DNA of 64,000 nt from Larix kaempferi (GCA_027924585.1 BSBM01000140.1:9543501-9607500); one strand, 5' to 3'. Positions 1-13,470 are shown, numbered from the stretch's first letter. The notes: generated from the sequence alone by a model not told the origin. A program made the numbers and translations.

Positions 1-1414
1 GCACATTATTTTCTTTACAATGCAGTAGAATGGTGTAGCTAAGAGAAATAATTAAACCTTGAAGGAAATAGATACAGTTACATATTGAAGCACGCCAATA
101 CAAAGGTTGTGTGGAAATGTAACAATAAAGAAGCATCAAGCAAAAACAAGGTATATGTTAGCAACTTTTGGATGTTTTATTGTGATGCATAGGGTCACAT
201 TCCTCACGAGAAGCATAAATATTTACAACCCAAGAGTCAAAATGTATTTTTGTTGATCATTTGAAGGATGTAAAAGGTCATATCTAAATATAGAGGTGAT
301 ACTTAGACGATTCGTGTATGTAGTTTAGTGTATGTGCCATGTTTTACCTAGACAACTTCTCCTTTTATTACTCTATCAATTTATTCTTGTTTTAATTGCT
401 CTCATGGTATTGCTTATGTTTTGGATAGTAGTACTTATTATTATGTAAACACCTCTAGCAATTGACTTGGTTGATCTTTGATTCCTTATGGGATATGTTT
501 TGCACATATAACTATGAAAAAATATTTGAAGGTGGAAAATACATACATCCGATAATAATAAAAATTGTAAACTAGACTTGTGAATCTTGCTTTAAGAAAA
601 AGGAAGGAATAACATTTATTACAATAAAATAATCCCTTTAAGTATTTAAATAAATAACAAGTGCACATGACATTTTATTAAGAAAAAAATATGTCACTTA
701 AAAAGATAGTACCAACAAAATGAGGGTTTAGAACCAAAATTTCCCATCACCAAAAAAAAACAACTTGGGCATACAATAATCCATACACATATCCATGCCA
801 ATAAAAGTGTATATATTTTAAATTCTTCGCCAATTGACCCACATCCCAAAAGGCACAAACATCCATGCCCATCACTTAAGCAACAATTAGTGTGAATCCA
901 ACATCATGTGAGGGTTCATCATAATATTTGAGGGTTGATCGCCAACCTTCTAAATCAACTATATGATTAGAAATAATCAACCACAAAACATCATTTCTAG
1001 CTTAAGGCTCCATAAGCTTCTCAACTTCTAAAACATAAGAGCCATCTTGACAAACATATGTTTCTTTTGGGTGTGAGGATTTCACCAACTATCGTGTCCC
1101 TCCCATTATTTCCTAATAGTACAACCAACTAAATGATGATGGCTTTCCTCATGGTACTATGGCTATCTATATTAGATTGGATGTACAACAAAGATACCTA
1201 GTGGCTCCTTGCATATGATGCAAGGAATAACATTTACTAATTAACATTATCCATGAATAAAGTCTTTCTCTTATACCTACTAAAGCATTAAATCCAATGA
1301 ATTGGTTGCAAAAGATAAAATTCATATACACATAAAGTGAGGTATGTTGATATGTCATCTAGTGGTTGAGATGAGGCATCACCATGTAATAGACCCATGT
1401 TCAAACCTCAGTTG
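1..1414. other. AT-rich intergenic DNA, no gene seen
   Basis: No open frame longer than about 60 codons, no recognisable protein motif and no clear repeat structure. At 1353-1410 there is a short tRNA-like stretch on the plus strand, with an A-box-like TAGTGGTTGAG and a B-box-like GTTCAAACC. It abuts the left edge of the ~2 kb repeat that follows. It could be a SINE head, but no body, tail or target duplication was found. Confidence 0.6.
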
Positions 1415-3590
1415 TAGCATACCTAGCTGCCTCTATACTCCCCTTTGAGGTGATGTGGTACTTGAGAAAAGTCCAAATCTTTCTCTAATATCATTATGTA
1501 GGGTCCCTAGATGATTTCCATGGCCATCCAATACTACCCACAAGTTGATTTTACCTCATAAAAAATCTATGAGGTAGAATTTAACATCTAACAACAACTA
1601 AACTAGACAATTTATATGCAAATATAAAGCAATGACGTAAATAATAATGCATATTCTAAATTCTTCAATTACCCATTAAAAGTAATACATTAAAAAAACA
1701 AAAAAAGTATCCCACGATACAAAACATGAATACTTATCTACAAATAAAGCTATGTCCACCAAATTGGTTTCTAATGGGTGATTTTCCACCCAACAATAAG
1801 AATCATTTATGGATTCCACCCCATAGTCAAACTATGATACCACTAGGGCAAGGAATCTCCTAAGAGGCTCTAATCTCACTCCACCCAACCCATTACTCTC
1901 AACTCTCATGACAAGCCATTTTCTCATTACATATATCTCCAATCCCTCTTCCAACACTCAACCTAGCCATGGCACTCTCTTCCACTACCCCACATAACAT
2001 AAGGAAGACCTAGTCCTTCTTTTCTTAACAATCCCTTGGAGTACTCTTCCCTTTTGGTACTCTTCAATGTGTGTAGAAAAAACTCAATCTATTTTCTTCC
2101 TTCTAGTAATAACCTGGGACATAAAACACTTGGCCTCAAGGTAGCCAAAGAGAAACAATAATAGGGTTGCAAGTATAAAGGTATTTCCTTATCTATTGTG
2201 GGCATTCTAGGCATGGTATTTCTCTCCAACCATCCCCTTTTCTTCCACACTTTCAACAACAAGATTCCCCAACTTCTATGGTCTCTTACCAATCACAAGC
2301 ACAAGGAAAATTCTTTCCATAACAGTCATAACAATCATGACAACCATGACAACTAGGGAGAAACAATATCCCCATGACATGGGATCTTGTCTTCTCTACA
2401 TGACCATGAATGGTCATCTAATGATGGTGATGGAATAATGCATGGAAAATATTTTGGAAGACCTTTTCTTGGATGAGGCCCCTCCCTCTTCCCAAGGATA
2501 TAAAAAATATGACACTTTTACTTGTACACACCTAAAAGTCTAAGATCCATGTGAAGATTGTAAGGAAGGATGGGCAAGAAATGGTAGTGCTTCCAAAGGA
2601 CAATGTGGAGGTCAATTCATCCAACAACCCCCTATTCTATTCCTCTCTTTTGGTATCATAGTCCCCTTATTGCTCTATCAAGGAACTATTTTGGTGGATA
2701 TTATATTATTATGTATTTTCCTTTTATATGCTTTTACATATACATGAACATATCATGTAAAATACTCCCACCACATTGTAATCCTAGCCCATCACTTGGA
2801 ATCCTATGCATCCACTAGATGGACCTTGGCTTTAAAGAGACGCGCTTCACATATTTACAACATACGATCATTATATCTCAACCCATATGGTTTGAATCCC
2901 ATCACATGCACCATCTCACATAATAATACATGGTTGTTACATATTATATTCCAAGGGTAACAACTAGGATATTACATCAGTGGATATAGAGCCCTTTTTT
3001 GTTGGCTTGCCTAAGATTGATGGGGTTCCATATTAAAGTGGATTTCATCAAAGCAAACTAGGTTCATAGTTCCCCACGTCTATAAAAAGTGTTTCTCCCA
3101 AGAAAAAATATATATAAACATAATGTTAAAATCAATTATAAATAAATAAGTGAATTTAAAGTACTTAAGAAGTTTCAAACACATGACATCTTGGATACAA
3201 AAACCATATTTGGTCAATTATTTATTTGTTAAGAACATTATTTATCATTAAAAGATAATTATTCTCAATGTGAGCTTTACCAGTTAGTCAAATAAGATTG
3301 TGATATTCCCTCTACCAAAATTAAATTCTCCTTACTATATGATATACCAAAAATTAAATTCTCCTTACTATATGATATAAATTACTATATGATATACCAA
3401 AAATTAAATTCTCCTTACTATATGATATAAATGTTTAGTCTCATAAAAAAATGAAGTCTTTGTAACCTCATAAACAAACAAAGCATAACATAAAGACATC
3501 ATCTATAATTTCTTAAAAGTTAATTAAATTTAATTCTTTGTGACATAAAGTTCAATGGAGTCATAAGTTTGTTTGATATATAATACTCTT
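1415..3590. repeat. Large direct repeat, copy 1 (degraded LTR-retroelement sequence)
   Basis: This ~2.1 kb segment is repeated in the same orientation at 4094-6130, with roughly 75-80% identity by eye and many small indels. Inside it, at 2981-2993, is TGGATATAGAGCC, which resembles the plant primer-binding site TGGTATCAGAGCC and directly follows a possible LTR end. A TATA-like ATATAAAAAATA lies near 2500, so a plus-strand LTR plus leader is one reading. The alternative is that both copies are LTRs of a minus-strand element, because a reverse-complement primer-binding site (4077-4088) abuts copy 2. No protein domain is recognisable. Confidence 0.6.
3313..3427. repeat. Short tandem repeat, 33-bp unit, three copies
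   Basis: Units of about 33 bp (core ATTAAATTCTCCTTACTATA) occur at 3313, 3345 and 3395. A 17-bp partial unit sits between the second and third. Copy 2 of the large direct repeat lacks the expansion, so the array arose after the two copies separated. Confidence 0.85.
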
Positions 3591-4093
3591 TAAGAATTGG
3601 ACCCATTAATCCCTTGATTGTAGGCATCAAACAATTTTTCCGTAACTATTCTCATTAATGCATTTTGTCAAACATATGGCTTGTAAAAGACATTTTTTTG
3701 CAATTCTACTTGCCCGGAATTGATCCTTTAACCCATAACCCTCTAAACGAACATTTTATAGTTGGTCCTTGTCAATGCATAAAGCCTTACATCTTTCAAT
3801 GCTTAAATCACATTAATAAGCTACAAGAAAATATAAGTTTTCCTATTCCATGGATTCAATCATGAACATTCAAAGTCATATTATATTTACTACATAAGCA
3901 AGCCCATAGGCTTATCTTATGAGTATTAACCATTCCTTCATCATTATGAGCATTTAACTTAACAAATCAACACGATGTTCATTAAGGTTTTTGTCAAACA
4001 ATTGATATGCAAATGTAATTTTCCCTGTGAACACTCAAATTGTTTGCCCGTAATAGCTCCAATATTGACACTAAAAGCTTTGATACCACTCTA
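3591..4093. other. Spacer between the two large direct repeats
   Basis: About 500 bp that is not shared by the flanking copies. It ends at 4077-4088 with GCTTTGATACCA, the reverse complement of a tRNA-iMet-type primer-binding site (TGGTATCAAAGC), directly next to the left edge of copy 2. That placement suits a minus-strand LTR element with a very short internal region. No coding motif was seen. Confidence 0.4.
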
Positions 4094-6130
4094 TAGCATA
4101 TCCAACTCCCTCTATACTCCCATTTAAGGTGACGGGGTACCCCAAAACAATCCAATTTGCTCTTATATAATTATGTCGCATCCCTAAATGCCTTCCTTGG
4201 CCATCTAGCACTATCCACAAGTTTATTTTATTCATAAATCATATGTGAGGATAAATTCAACCTCTAACAACAATTAAACTACACAATTCATATGCAAATA
4301 TAAAACAACAACAAAAATACAATGCAAATTTTAAATTCTTTCCTTACTCATTAAAATCAATGCATTAACAAAATAAAAAAGCACCCCACAATAAAAACCA
4401 TGAATACTTATACAGAAATAAAGCCATATCCACAAAACTGGTTGTTACGGGGTGATTTTCCACCCAGACTTGTGAATCAACTATGGAGTCCACCCCTAAG
4501 ACAAACCATGGTACCATTAGGATGAAGGAATCTCCTATAGAAGGCTCTAATGTCACTCAAACCAATGCATCACTCTCATGACAAGCCATCTACTCACTTC
4601 AGAGCTCTTTGGGCCCTCTTCCAACACTGAAATCAACCATGGCAATCTCTTCCACTGCCCCACGCAACATAAGAAAGACCCACTCCTTTTTTGTTCAGTA
4701 ATCCCTCAAAGTATTCTTCCTTTCTAGTTCTCTCTAATATGTGTAGAAAGAGCCCAATCTATTCTCTGTCTTTTGGTAATAAACCGAGACGGAAAAAAAC
4801 TTAGTCTCAAGGTAGTGAATGAGCAAAAGTAGAAGGGTTGCAAGTTTGAATGTATTGCCTCAAATACTGTGGACATTATATGCATGGTATTTCTCTCCAA
4901 CCATCCTATTTTCTTCCAAATTTTTAACAGCAAGCTTCCATAATCTATGGGCTATTACTAGCTACAAGCACATGGGGAAGTCTTGTTATATCAGTCATGA
5001 TAACCATGGAAACCAAGGAGAAACATCCCCATGACATGGGATCTTATCTCCTCTCCATGCCAATGAATAGTAGTGGACTAACGACAATGATATAATAATG
5101 CATGTAAATTATCTTTTCTTCCATGAGATCCCTCTCTCTTCCCAAGTATAGACGAATATGGCACTTGTACTTAGTACATACCCACAAGTCTAAGATTCAT
5201 GCGAATATTGTAAATAAGCATGGGCAAGAAATGGTAGCACTTCCAAAAGACAATGTAAAGGTCAAATCACCAAATAACCCCCTATTATCTTCCTCTCTCG
5301 TGGTATCATAGTCCCCTCGTTGCTCCCTCATGGAACCATTTTAATGGATATTATATTATTATGTAGTTTCCTTTTTACATGCTTTTACATATACATGAGC
5401 ATGTCATAAAAAATATTCCTACCACATTATAAACCTAACCCATCACTTTGACTTTTATGCATTCACTAAATGAGCCCTAGCCTTCAGATCCACATCAGAA
5501 ATGTTTACAATGCACTCACATATTTACAACATGGGATCATTATATCTCAATCCACATGGCTTGACTCCCATCACATAAGTCATCTCACATAATAATGCAT
5601 GATTGTTACATATTAGATTTTAGGGATACAAACTAGGATATTATGTCATTGGATATAGAGCTCTTTCTTGTTAGCTCACCTAAGATTAAGAGTTCCATGC
5701 TAACGTGGATTGCATTAAAAGAGACAAGGTTCATAGCTTTCCATGTATGTAAAAAGTGTTTCTCCCCATAAAAATATAAACATAATATTAAAATCATTTC
5801 AAAAGAAAGAAATTTAAAGTGCTTAAAATCTTGAATATAAACACTTTATTTGATCAATTATTTTATTTATTAAAAACATTATTTATCATTAAAAAAAATT
5901 AATCACAATGTTCACTCTACCTAGATTCAATTTTCCTTAAAATATGATATAAATGTTTAGTCTCATACCAAACAAACAAAACATAACATTTACCAACACG
6001 ATATCCCACCTCATGCTAAATGCTGGCATAAAAAATATCCTCTATCATATTTTAAAATAAAATTATAAAATAAGTCTTTGTGACATAGAGTTCAATGGAG
6101 TCATAAGTTGGTTTGATTTATAATATCCCT
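4094..6130. repeat. Large direct repeat, copy 2
   Basis: Second copy of the 1415-3590 segment in the same orientation. It shares the blocks around CTCATGACAAGCCAT, the promoter-like stretch and the TGGATATAGAGC site (5650-5661). It differs by numerous substitutions and indels, and by an extra GC-richer piece near 5995-6040 that is absent from copy 1. The high divergence indicates an old duplication or insertion. Confidence 0.6.
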
Positions 6131-9100
6131 TTGCTCTCCACAACAATTTAAAGTTGTTATTAGAACTTATTGTCACTAAATTTAATTGGAATCATAGAGC
6201 GACAGTCCAACAAACCAAACATTCAGATGAAAGAATGATGGAATGCACTAAAACCAACGGTATGATGATCAAAATGAGCAATTATTTTAAAAATGGAGCC
6301 CCCATGTACCTTGGTAGCTTCATGTTGACATAATGTCATTATGATAAGGACTTTATCTCGAACTTGGTGCAATGATTGACTCCTTAATGTGGGATTAACC
6401 TTCATTGGTTTCATTAACCCCTAAGTCCATATATGTTAAAATTCACTCAAAAAGTTGATGTGTACGTTTAGTAATCATTTTATAGGATTTTCAATGTCTT
6501 CTCAAACAACTTCTATATTGACATCATTCCTTCAATTAGTTTGTACATCTGTTAATTAAGGGAACAAAATCACAATCTTTTCTGGAAAACATTTTTTAAA
6601 AGTGATTTGATTTGCAACTTTTATAAGGAACATCATTGAACACAAACACTTCCATTCAATTAAGTTATTAAGACAAGGATATTCTTATATCAAAATCACT
6701 TAGAATTGGTCATGGATACTATTTGCTTATTTGTATTATTAAAGAATTGAATATTAGTGTATAGCGGGTCATTATACCATCTTCTCCATTAAACCATAAC
6801 ATTTCAAAACTTTATCCTTTTTATGTAAGTACATAGGTAAAATTAAAAATGATAAAAGGTAATTTTCTAATAAATAATTTAATCTAGTTTTGTAAAACAA
6901 AGATACGTGAATATGTATGTGTCTTACACGGTTGTGTGTAATAAGAGGTTGAAACCAATAGTTAAACGTGGATTATTAAGTTTCTCTTCAATTGATAGGG
7001 ATCAAGGTGAGAAGTAGGGCATAACACAATTTTGGATGGAAGAGAGTTTGGTTCACTAACCAGTGAAGGTAACTAATCATGTCATAGCATATTCCAATTG
7101 CACCAACAACTAAAGTTGAACATGCAATGATGTGTGAATAGACCTATTCATTCTTCATCAAATATTGATTTGAGGAAGGAAAGGAAAATAAATGGCAATT
7201 TAATGCTTTGTGACATACAAATTTGTGGAACCCATGTTTCCCCACAAAAGGGCATTGAAACATGGACTTCCTAAACCATAAACAATGTTTGTGCCTCGGT
7301 ATCTAAATATCATGGCATTAGAGCTAAATAGAACATAACCTTGTTAAAAACTAGTAAAACCATATTGGTCCATTAGGTTTGGAACTTGACATGCACTTTT
7401 ACCTCATTTGTAGTGCAAGGACATAGTGTAGCCATTAAAATAGTGCGTTGGGAAGGAATAAGGTGAATTTGGGGGAAAATAGTGAGAGTATGATAAAGTG
7501 TGCATGTGTAGAATTCGATAGAAGTAATGCATAGTTTGATTAATGCCACAATAGAGAATAGGATGCCAAAGGCATGTGTAAGGCATATTCAAAAAGAAAC
7601 TTGTGTATCTAATGATAAATTGCATGGATATTATAAGTAGAGCAACTGCAAAGAAAGGTCGAAAAATGTAGAAGTGCACAAAACAGAGGTTAGGAGAACT
7701 ATACACATATGGTTCGCAAGAGAATCATGTGTTGGTTAGTGCGATGAGCAAAAGTAATGCATGGAAATGAAGCTAAATATATAATAATGGAATGTAACCA
7801 AAAACAAGGAAGAAGAATATTAAGTAGTTAGAGAATATAAATGCTAGAAGATGAAGAGTCAAGGAAATAAAGTAGGTAGACTAGATAATATGAAAGGATC
7901 CAAGGTAGTAGAGAAGAGAGTTCGGCCAAAAGAAATAAGACACGAGAGGTAACAAATAGACAACTCTTTAGTAATTGTACTTTTGTCAATTATGTATTTC
8001 ATGTAATATTAAAGAAATCATATTTACCATTAAGATATGTGTGTATCTAGTTTTGAGTGTATGTGTGAATATTTAATACATTAACATCATTTGAGTGACT
8101 AATTGACTTGCAAGCAGAAGCTAGCAAATTTGGTACACCACTCCAAATTGTGTCAATTTACCTAACTTTTTGCAATGGCTTTGATGTAATTTCCATTCAA
8201 TTCCATTTTGATGAATATGTTAACACTCACAACTTCCACACAATCAACTTATGTGTGTACATGCGTATGCGAAAGTATACGTCATAATGTCTTTTCTCAA
8301 CAACAACAAAAAGGACATTATAGCTTGTAGAAGGTAAAATAAAGTATGTAGTGGGAGTGGTTAGTTGAACTTCAATAAAGTAAAAACAATAGAGAAGTAA
8401 AAAAAGCTACAAATTAAAACTCAAGACACAAGAAATAAGAAGACTATAAATGATCAGAAGAAAGAACCTCAAAGTTGGAAGAAATGCTAATCACCTACTC
8501 TTATAGCATTTGATGCTACAAAGAAATTGGTAATGTGGTTCATGTTGATCTCCACATTAAAAAGGGTATAATTTTCGATCTCAAATTTATCAAAAGTGTT
8601 GTAAAAAAGTATATATTAATCTAAATATTTTAAAAATTAAAAAATAGTTTTTAAATTTTTGAAATATAAGTTCAATTTTATGATTGGTGGATGGATTTGA
8701 TTTGACTAATTTATACGGTTTTGTAGGAAATTGTTAAGCAAACAATAATTTTAAAAAGCAAAAAATAAAAATAAAAATCAACAATGGTTAACAATCCATG
8801 CTTCATGATTATTCATTCTCACTTGGTATGGTGTTAATTAAGTGCAATCTATTACATGGTATCCATTAAATGCAATGCAATTGATCTCTACCATGTCCCC
8901 ATTGTCCTTCATTCCGACTTTTTGAACTTCTATGTGTGCTCTTCACATCATCCTTCTATGATCTACTTCACTTGTTTCTCTTTTCTTGTTTATGGGTATA
9001 AACACTAAGATCTATCGCCAAGATCTATCGCCCAATGTTGTTCATATCTTTCAATTATCTATAAGTACCATTTTTTATAGGAAAGTTCTTTTAAAGCAAT

Positions 9101-9213
9101 GAATAATTACATAGCCAGTATTAAAATTTACAAGAAATGTTTTTTTAAGCCAACATGAACTACTTGGTACCAAATTGTAAAATATGATATATGTTAAGAT
9201 ATATATTGTAAAA
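6131..9213. other. AT-rich intergenic DNA, nothing recognised
   Basis: Contains a 100-codon minus-strand open frame (7404-7706). It is rich in Phe, Tyr, Ile and His in the way expected of an AT/pyrimidine-biased random frame, and it shows no domain motif or repeat. No terminal repeats, primer-binding sites or tRNA-like boxes were seen. Confidence 0.6.
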
Positions 9214-9606
9214 TTAGGATGGCAAGTGTGGGGGGTGTGTCCTTCTGGATCCTGATGGAAAAGAAGAAATGGCATTCTCTTCAGGTGTAGGAGTGGTGAC
9301 CAATAACTAGGCTGAAATATATGCCTTATTAATTGGATTAGAAACCGGGAAGAGCCTTGGAATTCAATAGGTCCTAATCTTTGAAGATTCTATGCTTGCT
9401 ATAAAATAAGTGGAGAATATTGTAGTGAATGATGGGATTATTCAAGGTAGGATATATGAGAGACACATTTGGAATCTCAAGGGCATAAAAGATGCCCAAA
9501 TTTTGCATGTTAGGCTTCATAATAACTCAATTGCATACAAGCTTGCGAATGGAGCAGTGAAGCTAGATAGGGGCATCCTTATTCAAAATGGGGGCCCTCT
9601 AGAATA
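9214..9606 (+). pseudogene. RNase H-like domain remnant of a retroelement
   Basis: One continuous reading frame, broken by three in-frame stops, keeps the order of an RNase H domain. First comes a DPDG-type start, then TNN-x-AE-x-YALLIGL (the Glu-containing helix of RVT_3/RNase H-like domains), then an Asp-containing FEDSMLAI strand. It ends with a helix containing LANGAVKLDRG and the tail QNGGPLE. The stops and the lack of an adjacent reverse transcriptase show that it is dead. The same domain with the same NGG tail recurs at 11660-12045, so both are copies of one family. In plants this domain sits at the C-terminus of some LINE and some Ty3 polyproteins; which one applies here is not resolved. 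Confidence 0.6.
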
Positions 9607-10794
9607 AAGGTGGTTCCCCTAGAGTTTGTATCATGGTTGGGTTTGAGTTGGATTTAGTTTGTTCTCAAATTAGTTGTAAGGACTTTTTTTGTGGGGGGGC
9701 TGATAGTCTAAGCATGCGCTACACCTAATGCATTCATCCTCCCTTCGGTATGAGTCATCAAATTCCATTAACTCTAAGTAAGGAAGCCATTTCACTCTCG
9801 CGTTCCCTTGGCTTCCTCATTCCCTTTATCTATTATGCATTCGTTTCATTCTATGTGGCTTTTGCTGTTGTAATTTGCAAGGATGGTGGGATTCTTCCTG
9901 TTGGAAATCTATATGGTCTTAGTTTAAAGAAGCGTGCTCAGGCCAAATTATGTGCAATAGGTGACACTCAATGGAGTTTCTCAACCACTAGGAAAGGTAA
10001 TATATTTGGGGACATCCCTTGCTTGATTGTACAATGGTTGCTAGGCAGGGGTATTTTTCTTTGATGTACTATGAATTTGAGGCCTTGATCCTTTGGTCAT
10101 TTTGTCCCTCTTCAATTGACTGCAAATTTAAAGTGGGTAATATTTTTGTTATATGACCTTGTGTATCTTGGTTGAATTCTTGGATTGGAACTACAATGGG
10201 AAATCCCTTGAATAGGGATGCAGTCAAGGGGAGGGGATGTTCTTAGCAAAATTGGGGCTATAAAGAGGATGTTGTGCAGGCTCCTCACCTAGATGGATGA
10301 ACTAAGATGCAATTAATAGAAAAGTTGGTTAGCAATCCTGAGATGCATTTCAATATAATCTCGGGGTTACCTTAGGGGAATTAGTCCCGGGTTGGTCATT
10401 ATGCTAGATCGAGGAAAATGGAAGAGGCAATGGTTCAACAAACAACTATGGTTGTTAGAGAAGTGCCAAGCATTCAAGGTCATGCTCAAAATGAACAAAC
10501 AATGAAGGAGGGCCACAGTGGCCACGTTTTTACTTAATCCTTTAATGGCATATGTATTTCACTTGTATTGTTTCGTTAGGCTAGTTCATCAAGCAATATT
10601 GTTATAACTTTTTTGTGGGAAAAAGGAAACCAACAGTGTACATGTATGCTGAGGAACATTTTGTGATGACTGCTATTCTAAAAGAAGAATTTTATATGGA
10701 AATAACAAATCATATATTTGGTTGTAAGAATATCCTCAACCCTATTTTTTTTAATATAAACACTTACCTGTTTTTGTAGTTGATATATATATAA
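9607..10794. other. Intergenic DNA with one unrecognised 104-codon frame
   Basis: A plus-strand open frame at 9750-10064 begins MSHQIPLTLSKEAIS and has a hydrophobic stretch near residues 20-45. I do not recognise it. It directly follows the RNase H remnant, so it may be downstream sequence of the same retroelement. Frame-broken sequence continues to about 10540 without any clear motif. Confidence 0.4.
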
Positions 10795-10988
10795 TGTGGT
10801 TCACGCCCAAAGATCAGGATGCTATATCCACGGAGAATATCCAAGGGGCCTCACCTTGTCAGGTTATTTTGGAGCCTGTCACAGACACCACTTGGGTGCC
10901 TAACCCTAGAGGACCCAGAGAATTAAACCCTTAACCTCGCAATGGATTGGTCCCGGAGACTCCAACCAACTGAGCTACCCCACGGGGA
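10795..10988 (-). mobile_element. tRNA-derived SINE
   Basis: Read on the minus strand, the element begins CCCCGTGGGGTAGCTCAG. It has a good A box (TAGCTCAGTTGG, complement of 10966-10977) and a B-box-like GGTTTAATTCT (complement of 10919-10929). The spacing matches a tRNA, but the acceptor stem does not pair, so this is not a functional tRNA gene. About 110 bp of non-tRNA body follows to an AT-rich end near 10790. AT-rich sequences flank both sides, but no convincing target duplication could be fixed. Confidence 0.65.
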
Positions 10989-11650
10989 TATTATATCTCA
11001 AACATATACCATAGTTATTGTTTATGTATGTTCATAACAAAGCCTTGACATCATTTTAAAATATTTTCAATATAAGATATATTTAATTTTTTGGTAAATT
11101 TAAAATGCTATATACTCTAAGCACTTGTTTATGAGTATTTTGTCTTACCTTGTACCTTGTTTAAGTTTGGAAAATGTGTAAATATATATACTTCATTTTC
11201 AATTTTGTTTTAACATTTCTATTATTAGGTGTTAATAAATGAGAGGGAGATATTTTCTCTTATAAGCAATATTGTTTTGTGTGAGTAATTATGGAATTGA
11301 TCTTATAAAATTTCATTTTCTCATAATATTTTTATTACCTAATTTTGTATTGGTATTGGTTTAAGTAATATTGTTTGTGGTAAGTAGTCATTGAATTGTT
11401 CTATAAAATTTTATTTTCTCATTAGAATCTTGCCATAATAGTTTTATTACTTAATTTTGTAATAATGTTTCTTCTATATTGTTATTAGTTTATGGGTTGA
11501 TATTGTCAGTGTTTTTTATCATCTTCAAAGGTGAGTACTAAGCAACTTTGTTGTTAATTTTACATGTCTTTTTATGGGTAAATAAAATCTTCGTTCAGGG
11601 ATGCAATAAAAAATAGTAATCCATGCATTCAAGATTGGTAATGTAAGTTT
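10989..11650. other. AT-rich intergenic DNA
   Basis: No reading frame or known motif. A weakly repeated block (TTTTATTTTCTCATTAGAAT-type sequence near 11310 and 11405, about 95 bp apart) suggests an old local duplication. Confidence 0.5.
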
Positions 11651-12045
11651 GTATATTTTAGGGGTGTCAAGTGCAAGAGAGGTCCTCCTTGACACCAAAG
11701 GAAATACACAAGTAAGCTTTGCATGGGGATCAGGGAGAATGACAAATAATTAGGCAAAGATTCATGCTATATTCCTTGGCTTATCCTTTTTAATTTTCCA
11801 GAACATGAAAACAACACTCATCTTAGGAGAATCCTCTCTGATCATAGCATTAATAAGAAATCAATAACAAGAATACAATATATTTCTTAGTTGAATGAAA
11901 AAAATAATCCAAAGCATGCTAAACACCTTATAATCCTATCACCTGCTTCACATTCATATATTCAATAACAATTGGGTAGATGCACTAGCAAATCAAGCTT
12001 CAACTATGACAAAAGAGAATTTAATTAAAAATGGGGGAGCCCCAA
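11651..12045 (+). pseudogene. Second RNase H-like retroelement remnant
   Basis: The frame keeps LDTKGNTQVSFAWGSG, then TNN-x-AKIHAIFLGL, then an LGESSLIIALI strand. It closes with WVDALANQASTM and KNGGAP, parallel to the remnant at 9214-9606. Several in-frame stops are present. The Glu of the AE motif is Lys here, so even the catalytic residue is lost. It appears to be a diverged sister copy of the first remnant, about 2.4 kb away on the same strand. Confidence 0.55.
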
Positions 12046-12066
12046 GTTATTTTTTATTCACTAATG

Positions 12067-12234
12067 AACGACATGATGAATCTATTACCTCTTAACCAAA
12101 GTCTAAACCCTCTTATAAGCATGCATGGAAATCATCATTTGGAAAGGAACAACGACATGATGAATCTATTACCTCTTAACCAAAGTCTAAATCCTCTTAT
12201 AAGCATGCATGGAAATCATCATTTGGAAAGGAAC
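12067..12234 (+). repeat. 84-bp tandem duplication
   Basis: Two adjacent 84-bp units (12067-12150 and 12151-12234) differ at about one base. The unit length is a multiple of three, so an open frame running 12031-12330 reads through both copies as a duplicated 28-residue segment. The near identity indicates a recent event. No known protein is recognised. Confidence 0.9.
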
Positions 12235-13470
12235 AAGTGTAAATGGACAAGACACAATGGAGGTGAGGATTTTAAGATTCCTCGTACAAATATCTTGTCT
12301 CATGCTCTCCCTTGTTGTGATATAATTTAATCTAGCAATCATTCTCCCATTGTGCAATGGTGGGATAATTGTGATGGTAGTTTGTCTTGCTATTGGCATG
12401 AAGTTATGGCTTGAAGGCATGAAAATTCTTGTAGGAGCATCCTCCATGTGGATTGGGACCCAATCCACTTGTCCTATGTGGCATCTCCTCAAAGGAATTA
12501 CAATGCTTATTGGTTTTGGTGAGCATACCACTCCTGGGCTTTTGCTGATTATAACTTAAAGGGAGTTTGTTGGTTGGAATTTTTTCTTAGCACTTATTAA
12601 TCATAAGAGGAGGCAATTCGTGGGATGCCATTTTTTCTAGTTTTTTATTGATTGCAATAAATGAAGGTAGATTGTGGTTTAGCATATATTTTAGTTTAAT
12701 TAAAAGAAATAAAAATCACATGCTCTCCCCTGAACCCAACTAGCGAATACTAAGAGAATCTTTGGCCTTTCTAATAGATAGGGCTCAACATCCTGAAATG
12801 TCAAACCTCCCAACAAAGAAAGAATACACAAAAGACAACAACCATGAGATCAAAAGAATATTAAGGAAAATGACAAGTCAATTAAAAGGTATGAAGTAAG
12901 TGATAGAATACTTGAGTATACAAATGGAAAATCAAGAATCTGAGCATGAAATTATGGAGACCAAGCTTCAAGAGCTTAAACTAAATCATGAGAAGTTAGC
13001 TTCCAATTTTGAGGTGCATCATAATATCATCATGGGTCTTGCAAGAAACTCTTAGTCTATGGTAGGTTTTCTAAGTGTTTCCATAGCTTCAGTGAAGGAG
13101 CATGCAATTAAAGAAGATATAATTCAATAGACAACATTGACATTCACTAAAACTTGGAAAGATCAAGAGGAGCATGGGTAGGTGAAAGAAGAAGTATCAA
13201 TGGAGGAAGCCCATAATGACCATAAATTTGTCTCTTAAATTTCCATATGGAATTTACTTGTATTTTATTATGAGGGAAATATATAAGACAGTATAACTTT
13301 AGCTATGATATGAATATAATAGGCTCTACAAGAAATTAAGATCTTAAGCTCTCTTATTTTTTAAAAGATATGTAGATAAATTTTGTAAATCTTTGATTTT
13401 TTTTACTATTTTTGTCCTTTGGATTTCCAACAATCTCTTTATAACTAGAAAATAAAAATAAATAAATAAA
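12235..13470. other. Intergenic DNA, nothing recognised
   Basis: Short overlapping open frames on both strands at 12187-12559 are shadows of one another and carry no known motif. The rest is AT-rich with no terminal repeats. Confidence 0.45.

Noticed and set aside
7404-7706. 100-codon minus-strand frame as a membrane protein gene
   Set aside because: The hydrophobic content follows from base composition. No start context, repeats, conserved motif or neighbouring gene supports it.
10880-10988. Genuine tRNA gene on the minus strand
   Set aside because: A and B boxes are present, but the acceptor stem does not pair and the sequence continues into a SINE-like body.
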